Positions 17,874 through 25,251 of a stretch of 64,000 nucleotides of DNA are shown in pieces (positions within the stretch are counted from its first letter, which is position 1; each line of letters starts with the position of its first letter). Under the pieces are notes generated by a model. That model saw only the letters and a program-made list of their open reading frames with translations. It was not told the origin of the DNA and searched no databases. Position numbers and translations under genes: made by a program. The stretch is from Kroppenstedtia sanguinis (GTDB taxonomy: Bacteria > Bacillota > Bacilli > Thermoactinomycetales > DSM-45169), in contig NZ_JBNPXF010000008.1 in the NCBI RefSeq assembly GCF_050433445.1, positions 62,001 to 126,000 on the forward strand. Direction: 5' to 3'.

Positions 17874-18629
17874 ATGTCAGACTGGAATTTAACCGATGCT
17901 TACGGTGAGCAAAAAAGCGAAATCATTTCCTTGGAGCTGGAAGCTCAGTTATATGAACACCTGTTACAAGATCCCGACTTCACCTCACAGATCCAGGGAC
18001 TCCGCAAAGAGATCTTTCGCCAAGTGGGAGTCTATCTGCCAGCGATCCGGATCCGTACCCTTTCCTCCATGGAACCCGGTTGTTATATGATCCGAGTACG
18101 CGGCAGGTCCGCCGCTGAAGGAGTTCTCAATCCGCCTCTCCGCTTTGCCGACCAACCCGGAGAGACCAAGTCGACTCCGGCAATTCATCCTCTGCAGCGG
18201 ACTGAAGGCTGGTGGACCGAGGGGGCGGGAGAGACTTGTGCTGAAATCATCATCCGCCATGTCCGCTCCATCCTGAACCGGCGTCTGGATGATTTGATCA
18301 CCTACGATTGGGCGACCCACTGGTTGAAGCAAGCCCAATCTCACAATCCAGAACTGGTGAAAGAGTTGGAATCCCGTCATCTGACCCCGGGTCTACTCTG
18401 GTCCGTGATGAAACAGCTGGCCAAGGAGAAAATCCCTCTCTCTCCCTTTGAGGAATTGTTGGAAATTATTTTGGAATATTACCTCACCCATCCCCATGAG
18501 GGGTACACTCCCCCGGAGTGGCACCAGCCCCATCCGGCAGAGATCGCCAAATATGTGGCCTCCAAAAACAAGGACCGTCGTCGCCGGGCCAGCCGACAGG
18601 AAGGGCAGGTTATCTGCTTTTCAAAGTAA
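17874..18629 (+). CDS. Soluble FlhA C-domain (FHIPEP)-like protein without membrane part
   Basis: A 251-residue protein with no hydrophobic helix. It lines up by pattern with the cytosolic export-gate domain of FlhA. Early: LELEAQLYEHLL, then IFRQVGVYLPAIRIRTL (FlhA: elGivvPpIRIRd). Next: YMIRVRGRSAAEGVL. Late: IIIRHVRSILNRRLDDLI and NPELVKELESRHLTPGLLWS (FlhA: ikkHa.ELLgRqe, P.LVeEv.P). FlhA is normally about 680 residues with eight membrane helices; those are absent and no flagellar gene is nearby. AGGAGG lies 7 nt before ATG 17874. The tail is basic (KNKDRRRRASR). Function is unknown. Confidence 0.75.
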   Translation: MSDWNLTDAYGEQKSEIISLELEAQLYEHLLQDPDFTSQIQGLRKEIFRQVGVYLPAIRIRTLSSMEPGCYMIRVRGRSAAEGVLNPPLRFADQPGETKSTPAIHPLQRTEGWWTEGAGETCAEIIIRHVRSILNRRLDDLITYDWATHWLKQAQSHNPELVKELESRHLTPGLLWSVMKQLAKEKIPLSPFEELLEIILEYYLTHPHEGYTPPEWHQPHPAEIAKYVASKNKDRRRRASRQEGQVICFSK

Positions 18630-18668
18630 TAATCACTTCCGAATCCAGCAAGAAACGATCGTTTTCCT

Positions 18669-18878
18669 CAGGGCTGTTGATGAACCATTAATTGGATGAT
18701 GGGAACGAAACGACCTTTTCGCCCTTCCATTGTCCCCATCGTAAAATATGGCTTGAGGGGAATGGGAAGGGTGGGACGGTTACAATCTCTTGCAAAGAGC
18801 GCATAGACTCTTCACCGTCCCACCATCCCGACCTGTTTTCTTACCTAAAATAGAGCGAATCAACAATCAACACGCCTG
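18669..18878. mobile_element. MITE-like element, copy F (210 bp)
   Basis: Left end CAGGGCTGTTGATGAACC, right end ATCAACACGCCTG with a small internal duplication (AATCAACAATCAACA). Flanks CGTTTTCCT and AGTTTTTCT match in 7 of 9 positions, so it is older or mutated. It sits 39 bp past the stop of the FlhA-C-like gene. Confidence 0.8.
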
Positions 18879-18915
18879 AGTTTTTCTATAAATCATCCAA
18901 GCCGGCGCCCGCATC

Positions 18916-18955
18916 ACAAAAACCGCATCCCAGTCTAAAGGGTTGCGGTTTTTGT
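18916..18955. terminator. Hairpin after doxX
   Basis: ACAAAAACCGCA and its exact complement around a 16-nt loop that can extend the pairing. It lies 25 bp past the doxX stop. Confidence 0.7.
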
Positions 18956-18979
18956 ACGGTTAAAATCTTCACTTTTGGA

Positions 18980-19363
18980 TCAGAACAGGGTATAGGCACC
19001 GGGGCCGGTCAGGGCGAGCCCAACAGCAACAGCGATGATAGCCACGTTATACTCAATCCCGCCTCCAGTGGCCCAGTACCCATTTTTACCGTGAACTTTG
19101 ATGATCGCCACCAGCATGGTCACCACGAACAAGGCGCAACCTACAAGCATCCAAACCCCTGATGCCAGCAACAGCCCACCGACAAACTCTCCCAGTCCTC
19201 CCAACAGAGCCATCCATACACCGGGACGAATTCCGATGGATTCAAAAAATTGACCCGTTGCTTTCAATCCTTGACCTCCAAACCAGCCAAAAAGTTTTTG
19301 CGTTCCATGGGCGGCCATCGTCAGGCCAAATACCAAACGAATGATAAGAAGTCCTTCATCCAT
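18980..19363 (-). CDS. DoxX-family membrane protein
   Basis: A 127-residue protein with four predicted membrane helices and the DoxX signature HGTQKLFGWFGGQGL near residue 19. DoxX proteins are often linked to quinone, thiol or oxidative stress. ATG at 19363 follows AAAGGAGG. It is divergent from an HxlR-type regulator with a perfect palindrome between them, so it is probably that regulator's target. Confidence 0.88.
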   Translation of the reverse strand: MDEGLLIIRLVFGLTMAAHGTQKLFGWFGGQGLKATGQFFESIGIRPGVWMALLGGLGEFVGGLLLASGVWMLVGCALFVVTMLVAIIKVHGKNGYWATGGGIEYNVAIIAVAVGLALTGPGAYTLF

Positions 19364-19385
19364 GAATCCATCCTCCTTTGAGTTA

Positions 19386-19406
19386 TATATAGTTAGTCAC
19401 TATATA
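19386..19406. promoter_or_regulatory. Candidate HxlR operator between doxX and the regulator
   Basis: TATATAGT-N5-ACTATATA is a perfect 8-bp inverted repeat with a 5-nt spacer, about 23 bp upstream of the doxX start. HxlR-family dimers bind such AT-rich palindromes in divergent promoters. The pairing with this regulator is inference. Confidence 0.5.
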
Positions 19407-19498
19407 AACGTAAACCACTTACCTTTAGTAATTAAAATAAAACAATCACTTACTTATTGTCAAGCCAATATGGTAAAATAGGGTTGGGAGTGGTCCAA

Positions 19499-19852
19499 AT
19501 GTCAAATCAAGAACATCCCTGTACAACAAAACTGTGTCCCAAATTTGAGTTCGCTTTTACACTCCTGGGCAAACGTTGGACCGGACTTATCATCCGGGTA
19601 TTATTGGATGGCCCTAAACGGTTTAAAGAGATCTCCACGATGATCCCCGGTATGAGCGACAAAATGCTGACAGAGCGGTTCAAAGAATTGGAAGCCGCCG
19701 GGGTCCTGACGCGGAACATCTTTCCACAGACCCCTGTCCGGATCGAATATGCTCTAACTGAAAAAGGAAAAGCATTAAAACCCGTAATGGACGAGGTTCA
19801 AATCTGGGCGGAGGAATGGTTGGACCCAGAGGACCTGTCCACAAATAAATAG
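19499..19852 (+). CDS. HxlR-family winged-helix transcriptional regulator
   Basis: A 117-residue MarR-like regulator: CPKFEFAFTLLGKRWTGLIIRVLLDGPKRFKEI, then PGMSDKMLTERFKELEAAG, and the wing VRIEYALTEKGKAL. Two Cys (HPCTTKLCP) near the N-terminus match thiol-sensing HxlR/HypR members. ATG at 19499 is chosen over a 14-codon longer frame because the Cys motif then sits at the usual place. Divergent from doxX and followed by a terminator. Confidence 0.9.
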   Translation: MSNQEHPCTTKLCPKFEFAFTLLGKRWTGLIIRVLLDGPKRFKEISTMIPGMSDKMLTERFKELEAAGVLTRNIFPQTPVRIEYALTEKGKALKPVMDEVQIWAEEWLDPEDLSTNK

Positions 19853-19885
19853 GAGCCCGCTTGATTTAAAGAAGCGGGCTCTTTC
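19853..19885 (+). terminator. Terminator of the hxlR-type gene
   Basis: GAGCCCGCTT/AAGCGGGCTC stem followed by TTTCCTTT, directly after the stop. Confidence 0.8.
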
Positions 19886-19904
19886 CTTTGCTGGGGGTGT
19901 TGCC

Positions 19905-20576
19905 ATGGGTAAGTTCTTTTCATTCGGGATTCTGTGGATGTTGACCGGAAATCCCTTGATCGCCCTGTTGATCCTGCTCGTTATCATCTATTTTCTGGAC
20001 AGGCGCTTTGTTGGGATGTTTCCCAGTGTCACCCGCCCTTTCCGGCGAAACAGCCAACTTCGCAAGTTGAGACAGGCTCTCCAGCTCAATCCCCATCATA
20101 CATCTAATAAAAGAGAACTAGCCCGTCTGCTCATGGAGAAAAAGCAGTTTCGACAAGCACTTCCCTACCTGGAGGAGGTACTGCAGGTGATCCCGGAATC
20201 CGACGAGATCCGGGCGGAAATCGGATTCTGTTGTCTGAAGTTGGGGGATTTGGAGCGAGGAGAACAGATGATGCTCGAGGCCCTGGAACAAAACCCCCGG
20301 GTCTACTACGGCGAACCCCATCTTCGTTTGGGAGAAGCCTTCAGCTCCTCTGATCAGGAAAAGTCCCTCTATCACTTGGATCAGTTTCGGGAGATCCAAT
20401 CCTCTTCCAGTGAAGCCTACTATCGACTCGGCCGTTTGTATGCACAGATGGGCCGCCGGGAAGAAAGTCAAGAGGCATATCGCGAGGCGATCGCAATCTA
20501 TCGCTCATTACCCAAATACAAAAAACGGACGGAACGCCCCTGGGCTCTGCGTTCCCGCTTCCGCCTGATTTTTTAG
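19905..20576 (+). CDS. Membrane-anchored TPR protein
   Basis: A 223-residue protein with one N-terminal membrane helix (NPLIALLILLVIIYFL, residues about 16-31) and about four tetratricopeptide repeats (residues about 53-200, such as ARLLMEKKQFRQALPYLEE and YRLGRLYAQMGRREESQEAY). TPRs mediate protein contacts; the partner is unknown. The C-terminus is basic. It stands alone between two terminators. Confidence 0.8.
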   Translation: MGKFFSFGILWMLTGNPLIALLILLVIIYFLDRRFVGMFPSVTRPFRRNSQLRKLRQALQLNPHHTSNKRELARLLMEKKQFRQALPYLEEVLQVIPESDEIRAEIGFCCLKLGDLERGEQMMLEALEQNPRVYYGEPHLRLGEAFSSSDQEKSLYHLDQFREIQSSSSEAYYRLGRLYAQMGRREESQEAYREAIAIYRSLPKYKKRTERPWALRSRFRLIF

Positions 20577-20582
20577 CCCTCT

Positions 20583-20607
20583 CCCCCCTTCAAGGGGGGA
20601 TCTTTTT
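20583..20607 (+). terminator. Terminator of the TPR gene
   Basis: CCCCCC/GGGGGG stem around TTCAA, followed by ATCTTTTT, shortly after the stop at 20576. Confidence 0.8.
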
Positions 20608-20679
20608 GAAAAAACAGTGGAATCATGCTTATCCAGTGAAGATTTCGACCATACTGGAGAACAGGAGGTGTGATGTCGG

Positions 20680-20856
20680 ATGTATTACGTCATCATGGAT
20701 TCGGAGAAATATCCCCTGTCCATTCTGCATGAAGACCAGTACTTTCAATGGTACAACCCGATGAAAAAAGACCATCGAGTGGAGTTTCGGGGATCGATGA
20801 ACCAATGCTATTCCTATATCCAAAGGAAACGGATCGGTAAGACTCCCCTTATTTGA
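20680..20856 (+). CDS. Small hypothetical protein (58 aa)
   Basis: ATG at 20680 lies about 9 nt after AGGAGGTG. The product (MYYVIMDSEKYPLSILHEDQ start, aromatic and basic, ending KRIGKTPLI) reads as a small soluble domain and fills the space between two terminators. A seven-nt earlier ATG opens only a 19-codon frame. No family is recognised. Confidence 0.55.
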   Translation: MYYVIMDSEKYPLSILHEDQYFQWYNPMKKDHRVEFRGSMNQCYSYIQRKRIGKTPLI

Positions 20857-20880
20857 CAGAATATTTTTTCGGGTCCACCC

Positions 20881-20916
20881 AAAAAAGCCACGGTATCAAG
20901 CCGTGGCTTTTTTTTT
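20881..20916. terminator. Bidirectional terminator between small ORF and ispH
   Basis: AAAGCCACGG/CCGTGGCTTT stem with a 7-nt loop. It is flanked by a T run on the plus strand and a run of T (AAAAAA) on the minus strand, so it serves both convergent genes. Confidence 0.9.
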
Positions 20917-20924
20917 CATTTGGG

Positions 20925-21878
20925 TTACTGGGTCCTACGCTTCTTGCGAATCGGGGGAAGCAATTTATCTTTACGGACTGTTCGTTCCGGTTCCCATGTG
21001 GAAGGATCCTTTTCATCAAATTGTTCCAGAAACTTAATCACTTCCCGGGTGATCGGTGTAGGAGTAGAAGCTCCAGCAGTCACTCCGATATAGCTTTTTC
21101 CTTTTAACCATTCGAGGTCAATCTCTGTCACCTCATTCACCCGATGGGCCTCTACCCCCGCCACATCCCGCGCCACCTGAGCCAGCCGCCGGGAGTTGTT
21201 GCTCCGGGGGTCACCAACCACGATCACCATCTCTGTCTTTTTGGCCTGTTCAGCCACGGCTTCCTGCCGTTCCTGTGTCGCCAGACAGATTTCATTGACA
21301 ATCTCGGCGTGGGGATACTTCTCCTTGATTTTTTTCATCAAATGACGGGTATCCCATTGACTCATCGTCGTCTGATTGGTGATCAGCACTTTTTCGGAAT
21401 CCAGCTGAAGCCGTTGCACATCTTCCTCCGCTTCCACCAAGTGGACGTGATCCGGAGAGACTCCGATCGCCCCTTCCGGTTCAGGGTGCCCTTTTTTCCC
21501 GATATAGGCCACCTCGTAACCTTCTGCCACCTTCTCCTTGATCAGATCATGGGTACGGGTGACATCCGGACAGGTCGCATCCACCACGGTCAGCCCTTTT
21601 TCCCGCGCTCGCTGGCGTACTTCAGGGGAGACGCCGTGAGCGGTGAAAATCACCGTTCCCTGATCCACATCTTCCAGCAAGTCCAGCCGGTTTTTCCCGT
21701 CCAGAGTGACGATTCCATCCTCTTCAAATGCTTCCACCACATGACGGTTATGAACAATCATTCCCAAAATGTATATAGGACGGGGAAGATCCAGGTTCTT
21801 GGCTGCTTCACGGGCCAATACCATGGCATCCACCACCCCATAACAATAACCACGGGGGGTAATTCGCAACACGTCCAT
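20925..21878 (-). CDS. ispH: 4-hydroxy-3-methylbut-2-enyl diphosphate reductase
   Basis: A 317-residue iron-sulfur enzyme, the last step of the MEP isoprenoid pathway. The three cluster cysteines are in GYCYGV (Cys12), VDATCPDV and NEICLATQERQ. Substrate residues are in IVHNRHVVE, TAHGVSPEV and GHPEPEGAIG. ATG at 21878 (MDVLRITPRG) matches the Bacillus-type start and has GGGAGGGA upstream. The C-terminus is a basic extension (IRKKRRTQ). Confidence 0.96.
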   Translation of the reverse strand: MDVLRITPRGYCYGVVDAMVLAREAAKNLDLPRPIYILGMIVHNRHVVEAFEEDGIVTLDGKNRLDLLEDVDQGTVIFTAHGVSPEVRQRAREKGLTVVDATCPDVTRTHDLIKEKVAEGYEVAYIGKKGHPEPEGAIGVSPDHVHLVEAEEDVQRLQLDSEKVLITNQTTMSQWDTRHLMKKIKEKYPHAEIVNEICLATQERQEAVAEQAKKTEMVIVVGDPRSNNSRRLAQVARDVAGVEAHRVNEVTEIDLEWLKGKSYIGVTAGASTPTPITREVIKFLEQFDEKDPSTWEPERTVRKDKLLPPIRKKRRTQ

Positions 21879-22001
21879 TCCAAAATCCCTCCCAGGCCCA
21901 GTCCGGGCCAGACAAAACATTCCCCGTTATTATAACGTACTTCCCTAAGTCTGACCAAGGTGACCGAGAACTGAGGGGAAATATAGGCACTTTTCTTAGG
22001 T

Positions 22002-22029
22002 ACCGGTGTCTGGCCTTCCACATAGGATA
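22002..22029 (+). promoter_or_regulatory. Sigma-K-like mother-cell promoter
   Basis: AC at 22002-22003, a 17-nt spacer, then CATAGGATA at 22021-22029. This fits the known sigma-K pattern (AC, 16-17 nt, CATANNNTA). It lies 40 bp upstream of the coat-like gene. An overlapping palindrome GGATACAGTGTATCC (22025-22039) could bind a regulator. Confidence 0.5.
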
Positions 22030-22069
22030 CAGTGTATCCGCCAACAAAGCGAAGGAGTGAGAACAACCG

Positions 22070-22492
22070 ATGGGTGAAAAAAACCACGAGTCCCCCAAAA
22101 AACCGGTAGCACCTCTGCCCAAAATGCCAGAATACATGCCGAAAATGCCTAATTTACCCAGCTTCCCTAAGATGCCTGAGCACCACATTCCCCACAAGCC
22201 GAATTATTTTCATCATCATATTCCAAAGCACGTCCCGCATATGCACGGTCCCCATATGCCGGTCCCTCATCAGCCGATGATGAATCCCTGCAGTATGGAT
22301 CCGCATATGATGTACCATCACATGAAGATGTGTCACCGAATGGAACGAAAAATGATGAAGAAGTACATGGAACACTGCGGCTGCCATCCCCATGAATCTT
22401 CCAGTAGTAGTTCCTCCAGCAGTTCTTCTTCCAGCTCCAGCTCCCATATGCACTTTGATCCCAAACATGGATTTCACCATTGGCATGGATGA
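22070..22492 (+). CDS. His/Met/Pro-rich spore-coat-like protein with polyserine tract
   Basis: A 140-residue low-complexity protein. The N-terminal half repeats Pro-Lys-Met-Pro units. The middle is Met/His-rich with several Cys (CSMDPHMMYHHMKMC, HCGCH). A run of 16 serines uses mixed codons and is followed by a His-rich tail ending HHWHG. Composition suggests a surface or spore-coat protein able to bind metal. The upstream sigma-K-like promoter fits a coat role. Site AAGGAGTG lies upstream. Exact family not recognised. Confidence 0.7.
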   Translation: MGEKNHESPKKPVAPLPKMPEYMPKMPNLPSFPKMPEHHIPHKPNYFHHHIPKHVPHMHGPHMPVPHQPMMNPCSMDPHMMYHHMKMCHRMERKMMKKYMEHCGCHPHESSSSSSSSSSSSSSSSHMHFDPKHGFHHWHG

Positions 22493-22511
22493 GCTGAGGA
22501 CAAACTTTTCG

Positions 22512-22528
22512 CCTCCCCTAGGGGAGGT
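22512..22528. terminator. Hairpin between convergent small genes
   Basis: CCTCCCCTAGGGGAGG is a perfect palindrome, followed by TTCATTTTTTTTTG on the plus strand, shortly after the coat-like gene. Confidence 0.7.
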
Positions 22529-22636
22529 TCATTTTTTTTTGTTTTTTCCTCGTTCCCGTATGTAAAGAACCATCAACACCATGCAGCTCACAATCATAAA
22601 CAACAATAGCACATTGAACAATTCTGTGTCTGGCAA
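22529..22636 (-). CDS. Small single-pass membrane protein (35 aa)
   Basis: A TTG start 8 nt after GGGGAGG opens a 35-residue peptide: PDTELFN, a hydrophobic helix (VLLLFMIVSCMVLMVLYI), then a strongly basic tail (RERGKNKKK). It resembles other tiny Bacillota membrane proteins. Convergent with the coat-like gene. Function unknown. Confidence 0.5.
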   Translation of the reverse strand: MPDTELFNVLLLFMIVSCMVLMVLYIRERGKNKKK

Positions 22637-22754
22637 TCGAGGGACCTCCCCTCAAGGTGGTCTAATCATCAAACATATACTACATTCCTGGAAGATTGTA
22701 CAGGAAAAAGCCCCTTTCAGTTACAGATGAAGGAAAAGGGGCTGGATCTAAAAG

Positions 22755-22862
22755 GTTTGTGATTACCTGCCTTTGCAGACGATCGGGATGGAAGTTTTAC
22801 ATTCCGGCGCCAAAGACGCTCCATGTAAAACCCCATCCTCCCTGTGACAATATTTTCACAAT
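22755..22862. repeat. Imperfect palindromic intergenic repeat, family 2 (copy 2)
   Basis: GGGATGGAAGTTTTACATTCC pairs with CTCCATGTAAAACCCCATCC across a short loop, and TTCACAATATTTC resembles the TTCACAACACTTC end of the family. It lies directly before MITE copy G. Confidence 0.6.
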
Positions 22863-22873
22863 ATTTCGAGGGT

Positions 22874-23301
22874 CAGGGCTGCTGATGAACCACAAAATGG
22901 TCGGCGGAAGGGAGTCGTGTGCTGCCAAAGCGACCTTTGCACCATAGGTACTACAATTTGAAGTTAAGGATGCGCCACAGGCACTACAATCCAAAGGAGC
23001 TGAAACTCTAGATGAAGGTAGCACCACAGGCACTACAATCTCGATAGCAAGGTTGCCATCCTACCCAGCGGAGAAGTCTTACGAGAGGGCGTTTAGGGGC
23101 AATATCTTCCCTGTGTTTCTTCCGTAAGGCTTTGCCCCTGCCTGATGGTCAGATTTGGAGCGGCCAGTTTTCACTTCCTTGCCGGATGGCAATCCGAGCG
23201 TGGGTGAATACGATCTCCCCACCTAAAATATGGCTTGAGGGGACAGGGATCGTGGGAAAAATACGATCTCTTGCAAAAAACGCAGGCTAATCAACAGCCT
23301 G
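22874..23301. mobile_element. MITE-like element, copy G, long variant with internal tandem repeat (428 bp)
   Basis: Ends CAGGGCTGCTGATGAACC and GGCTAATCAACAGCCTG; flanks TTCGAGGGT and TTCGAGGAT match in 8 of 9. Its core is shared with copy D in reverse. It also carries three imperfect direct repeats built on CACCACAGGCACTACAATC (near 22941, 22973 and 23022). The remainder of the gap to 23372 holds nothing else recognised. Confidence 0.85.
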
Positions 23302-23372
23302 TTCGAGGATATGTCTCATCCATCCCTTACCGGGGTCAGACCTGTGTGACGTCTCCGATCACATCGCTCTAA

Positions 23373-25235
23373 TCAAGGTCTTTCCAGGGTCGCAATGGAG
23401 CGATTCTTACCTCTTCGCCGAATACGGCGCGTCAGCTCTGCTGTCATCTCCCAGTAATGAAAAGGTGTGATCAAATAGATTCCATTGAACAATGAAACCG
23501 CTTCATCCAACAGCTCCTCAGCCAGCTCCACACCGATCTCCCTGCCTTTCGGTCCCTTCAAATCCTGCATTCGCTCCATCACCGATGCCGGAATTTTGAC
23601 GCCAGGGAGTTCATGGTGAAGGAACAGAGCATTGCGGTGGCCGGTCAGGGGCATCACACCGATAAAGATCGGGATCGGAATTTGTCGGGTGGCTTCATGA
23701 ACCCGTTGCAACGTCTCCACATCATAAATCGGCTGGGTCATAATAAAATCCGCTCCGGCCTCCACCTTTTTCTCCAAGCGGCGGATCGCCGCCTCGAGCC
23801 GGGAAACATGAGGGTTAAAAGCGGCTCCGACCACAAACCGTCCCCGTTGTCGCAAGGGCTTTCCCGAGAAGGAGATCCCTTCATTTAACTGCTTCACCAT
23901 CCGAATCAGGTCAAAGGAGTTGACATCATAGATGGAGCTGGCCCCAGGTAGATCGCCGATCCGTGTGGGGTCTCCTGTCACCACTAAAATTTGATCGATG
24001 TCCAGTGCATGAAGCCCCATCAGATGGGACTGCTGTCCCAGCAGGTTTCGGTCCCGACAAGCGATATGCACCAGAGTCTCTACATGGGTCCGGCTTTTCA
24101 AGATCGAGGCGAGAGCCATATTGCTCATGCGAGGGGTGGCCATGGAATTGTCAGCGAGGGTGATCGCATCCGCACCTACCTGATGCAACATCTCCGCTCC
24201 ATGGAGAAATTCTTCGATCTCGAGATCCTTGGGCGGATCAAACTCCACGATCACCGTCGTCTCCTTGCGAACCTGCTCCACCACGGTGGGCCGGGATCGC
24301 ACTTGCAAGGGAAGTGAAACGACTTCTTCCTCTGGAATTTTCGGATTCACCCGGGGGATCGGGGCCAATCCTTGTAAGGCTTCTGCCACTTTGCGGATGT
24401 GCCCCGGGGTCGTTCCGCAACAGCCCCCAATCAGACGAGCCCCCTGTTCTCGCAAGGCTTTGGCCCGGCTTCCAAAATATTCAGGTGTGGATTCATATTG
24501 ATATTCCCCGTCGCTCCCTCCCAAACGGCCAGCGTTGGGAAAAGCGGTAAGGATCAGCCCATCGGGAAGTACTGTTTTCTCCAAAGCCTGCTCCATTTGC
24601 AAAGGGCCGACGCGGCAATTGAGCCCTACCCCGTCCACCCCCTGCTTTTGTAGTTCGGAAAAAGCTTTCGTCAAGGGATGTCCATCCCGGGTTCTTCCCA
24701 CCTCCAGCATGGTGAGCTGCGCCAGAATAGGGCGGTCGGTAAGGGGCCGGATCACCTCCAACGCCAGCAACAATTCCTCCAGATCAAAAAATGTCTCCAG
24801 AATGATTCCATCCACCCCACCGTAGAGGAGAGCAGTGGCCTGCTCTTCATATAGATCCCGATATTCCGCTGGAGACCAGCGGGGCACCCGGCCAGCATTG
24901 ATGGAGCCGACAGCACCGGCCACATAAGCCTTGCCTTCCGCCGCCCGGCGGGCGATAGCAACAGATTCCCGATTGATCCGGCTCACCTTTCCTTCCAATC
25001 CGTAGCGAGAGAGACGTTCCCGATTAGCTCCGTAGGTGTTGGTTTCGATCAATCGGGCTCCTGCCTCCAGATACTGACGATGCACCTCTTCAATCCAGTC
25101 TGGTCGAGACAGAGAGAGTTCTTCTGCTATCATTCCGACGGGAATCCCCTGTTGATATAGATAGGTGGACATCGCCCCATCCCCCACCAGCAGAGAGTCT
25201 GTCAGGGCAGCCCTCAGATCCGAACGATGGGTCAT
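23373..25235 (-). CDS. yitJ: Bifunctional homocysteine S-methyltransferase / methylenetetrahydrofolate reductase
   Basis: A 620-residue fusion. The N-terminal Hcy-binding domain (residues about 1-290) has VGLNCRVGP and the zinc pair GGCCGTTPGH. The C-terminal MetF-like domain (about 320-610) has FDPPKDLEIEEF, a Thr-Leu-Ala-Asp-Asn segment and MTQPIYDV. Such proteins supply 5-methyl-THF for methionine synthesis. ATG at 25235 has GAGGAGAGG upstream and is 16 bp after the metH stop, so both genes are read from the SAM-riboswitch transcript. Confidence 0.93.
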   Translation of the reverse strand: MTHRSDLRAALTDSLLVGDGAMSTYLYQQGIPVGMIAEELSLSRPDWIEEVHRQYLEAGARLIETNTYGANRERLSRYGLEGKVSRINRESVAIARRAAEGKAYVAGAVGSINAGRVPRWSPAEYRDLYEEQATALLYGGVDGIILETFFDLEELLLALEVIRPLTDRPILAQLTMLEVGRTRDGHPLTKAFSELQKQGVDGVGLNCRVGPLQMEQALEKTVLPDGLILTAFPNAGRLGGSDGEYQYESTPEYFGSRAKALREQGARLIGGCCGTTPGHIRKVAEALQGLAPIPRVNPKIPEEEVVSLPLQVRSRPTVVEQVRKETTVIVEFDPPKDLEIEEFLHGAEMLHQVGADAITLADNSMATPRMSNMALASILKSRTHVETLVHIACRDRNLLGQQSHLMGLHALDIDQILVVTGDPTRIGDLPGASSIYDVNSFDLIRMVKQLNEGISFSGKPLRQRGRFVVGAAFNPHVSRLEAAIRRLEKKVEAGADFIMTQPIYDVETLQRVHEATRQIPIPIFIGVMPLTGHRNALFLHHELPGVKIPASVMERMQDLKGPKGREIGVELAEELLDEAVSLFNGIYLITPFHYWEMTAELTRRIRRRGKNRSIATLERP

Positions 25236-25251
25236 TTCCTCTCCTCCTCTT

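Noticed and set aside
22370..22450. Polyserine tract as a sequencing or assembly artefact
   Set aside because: Codons for Ser alternate among several types and the frame continues into a sensible His-rich tail.
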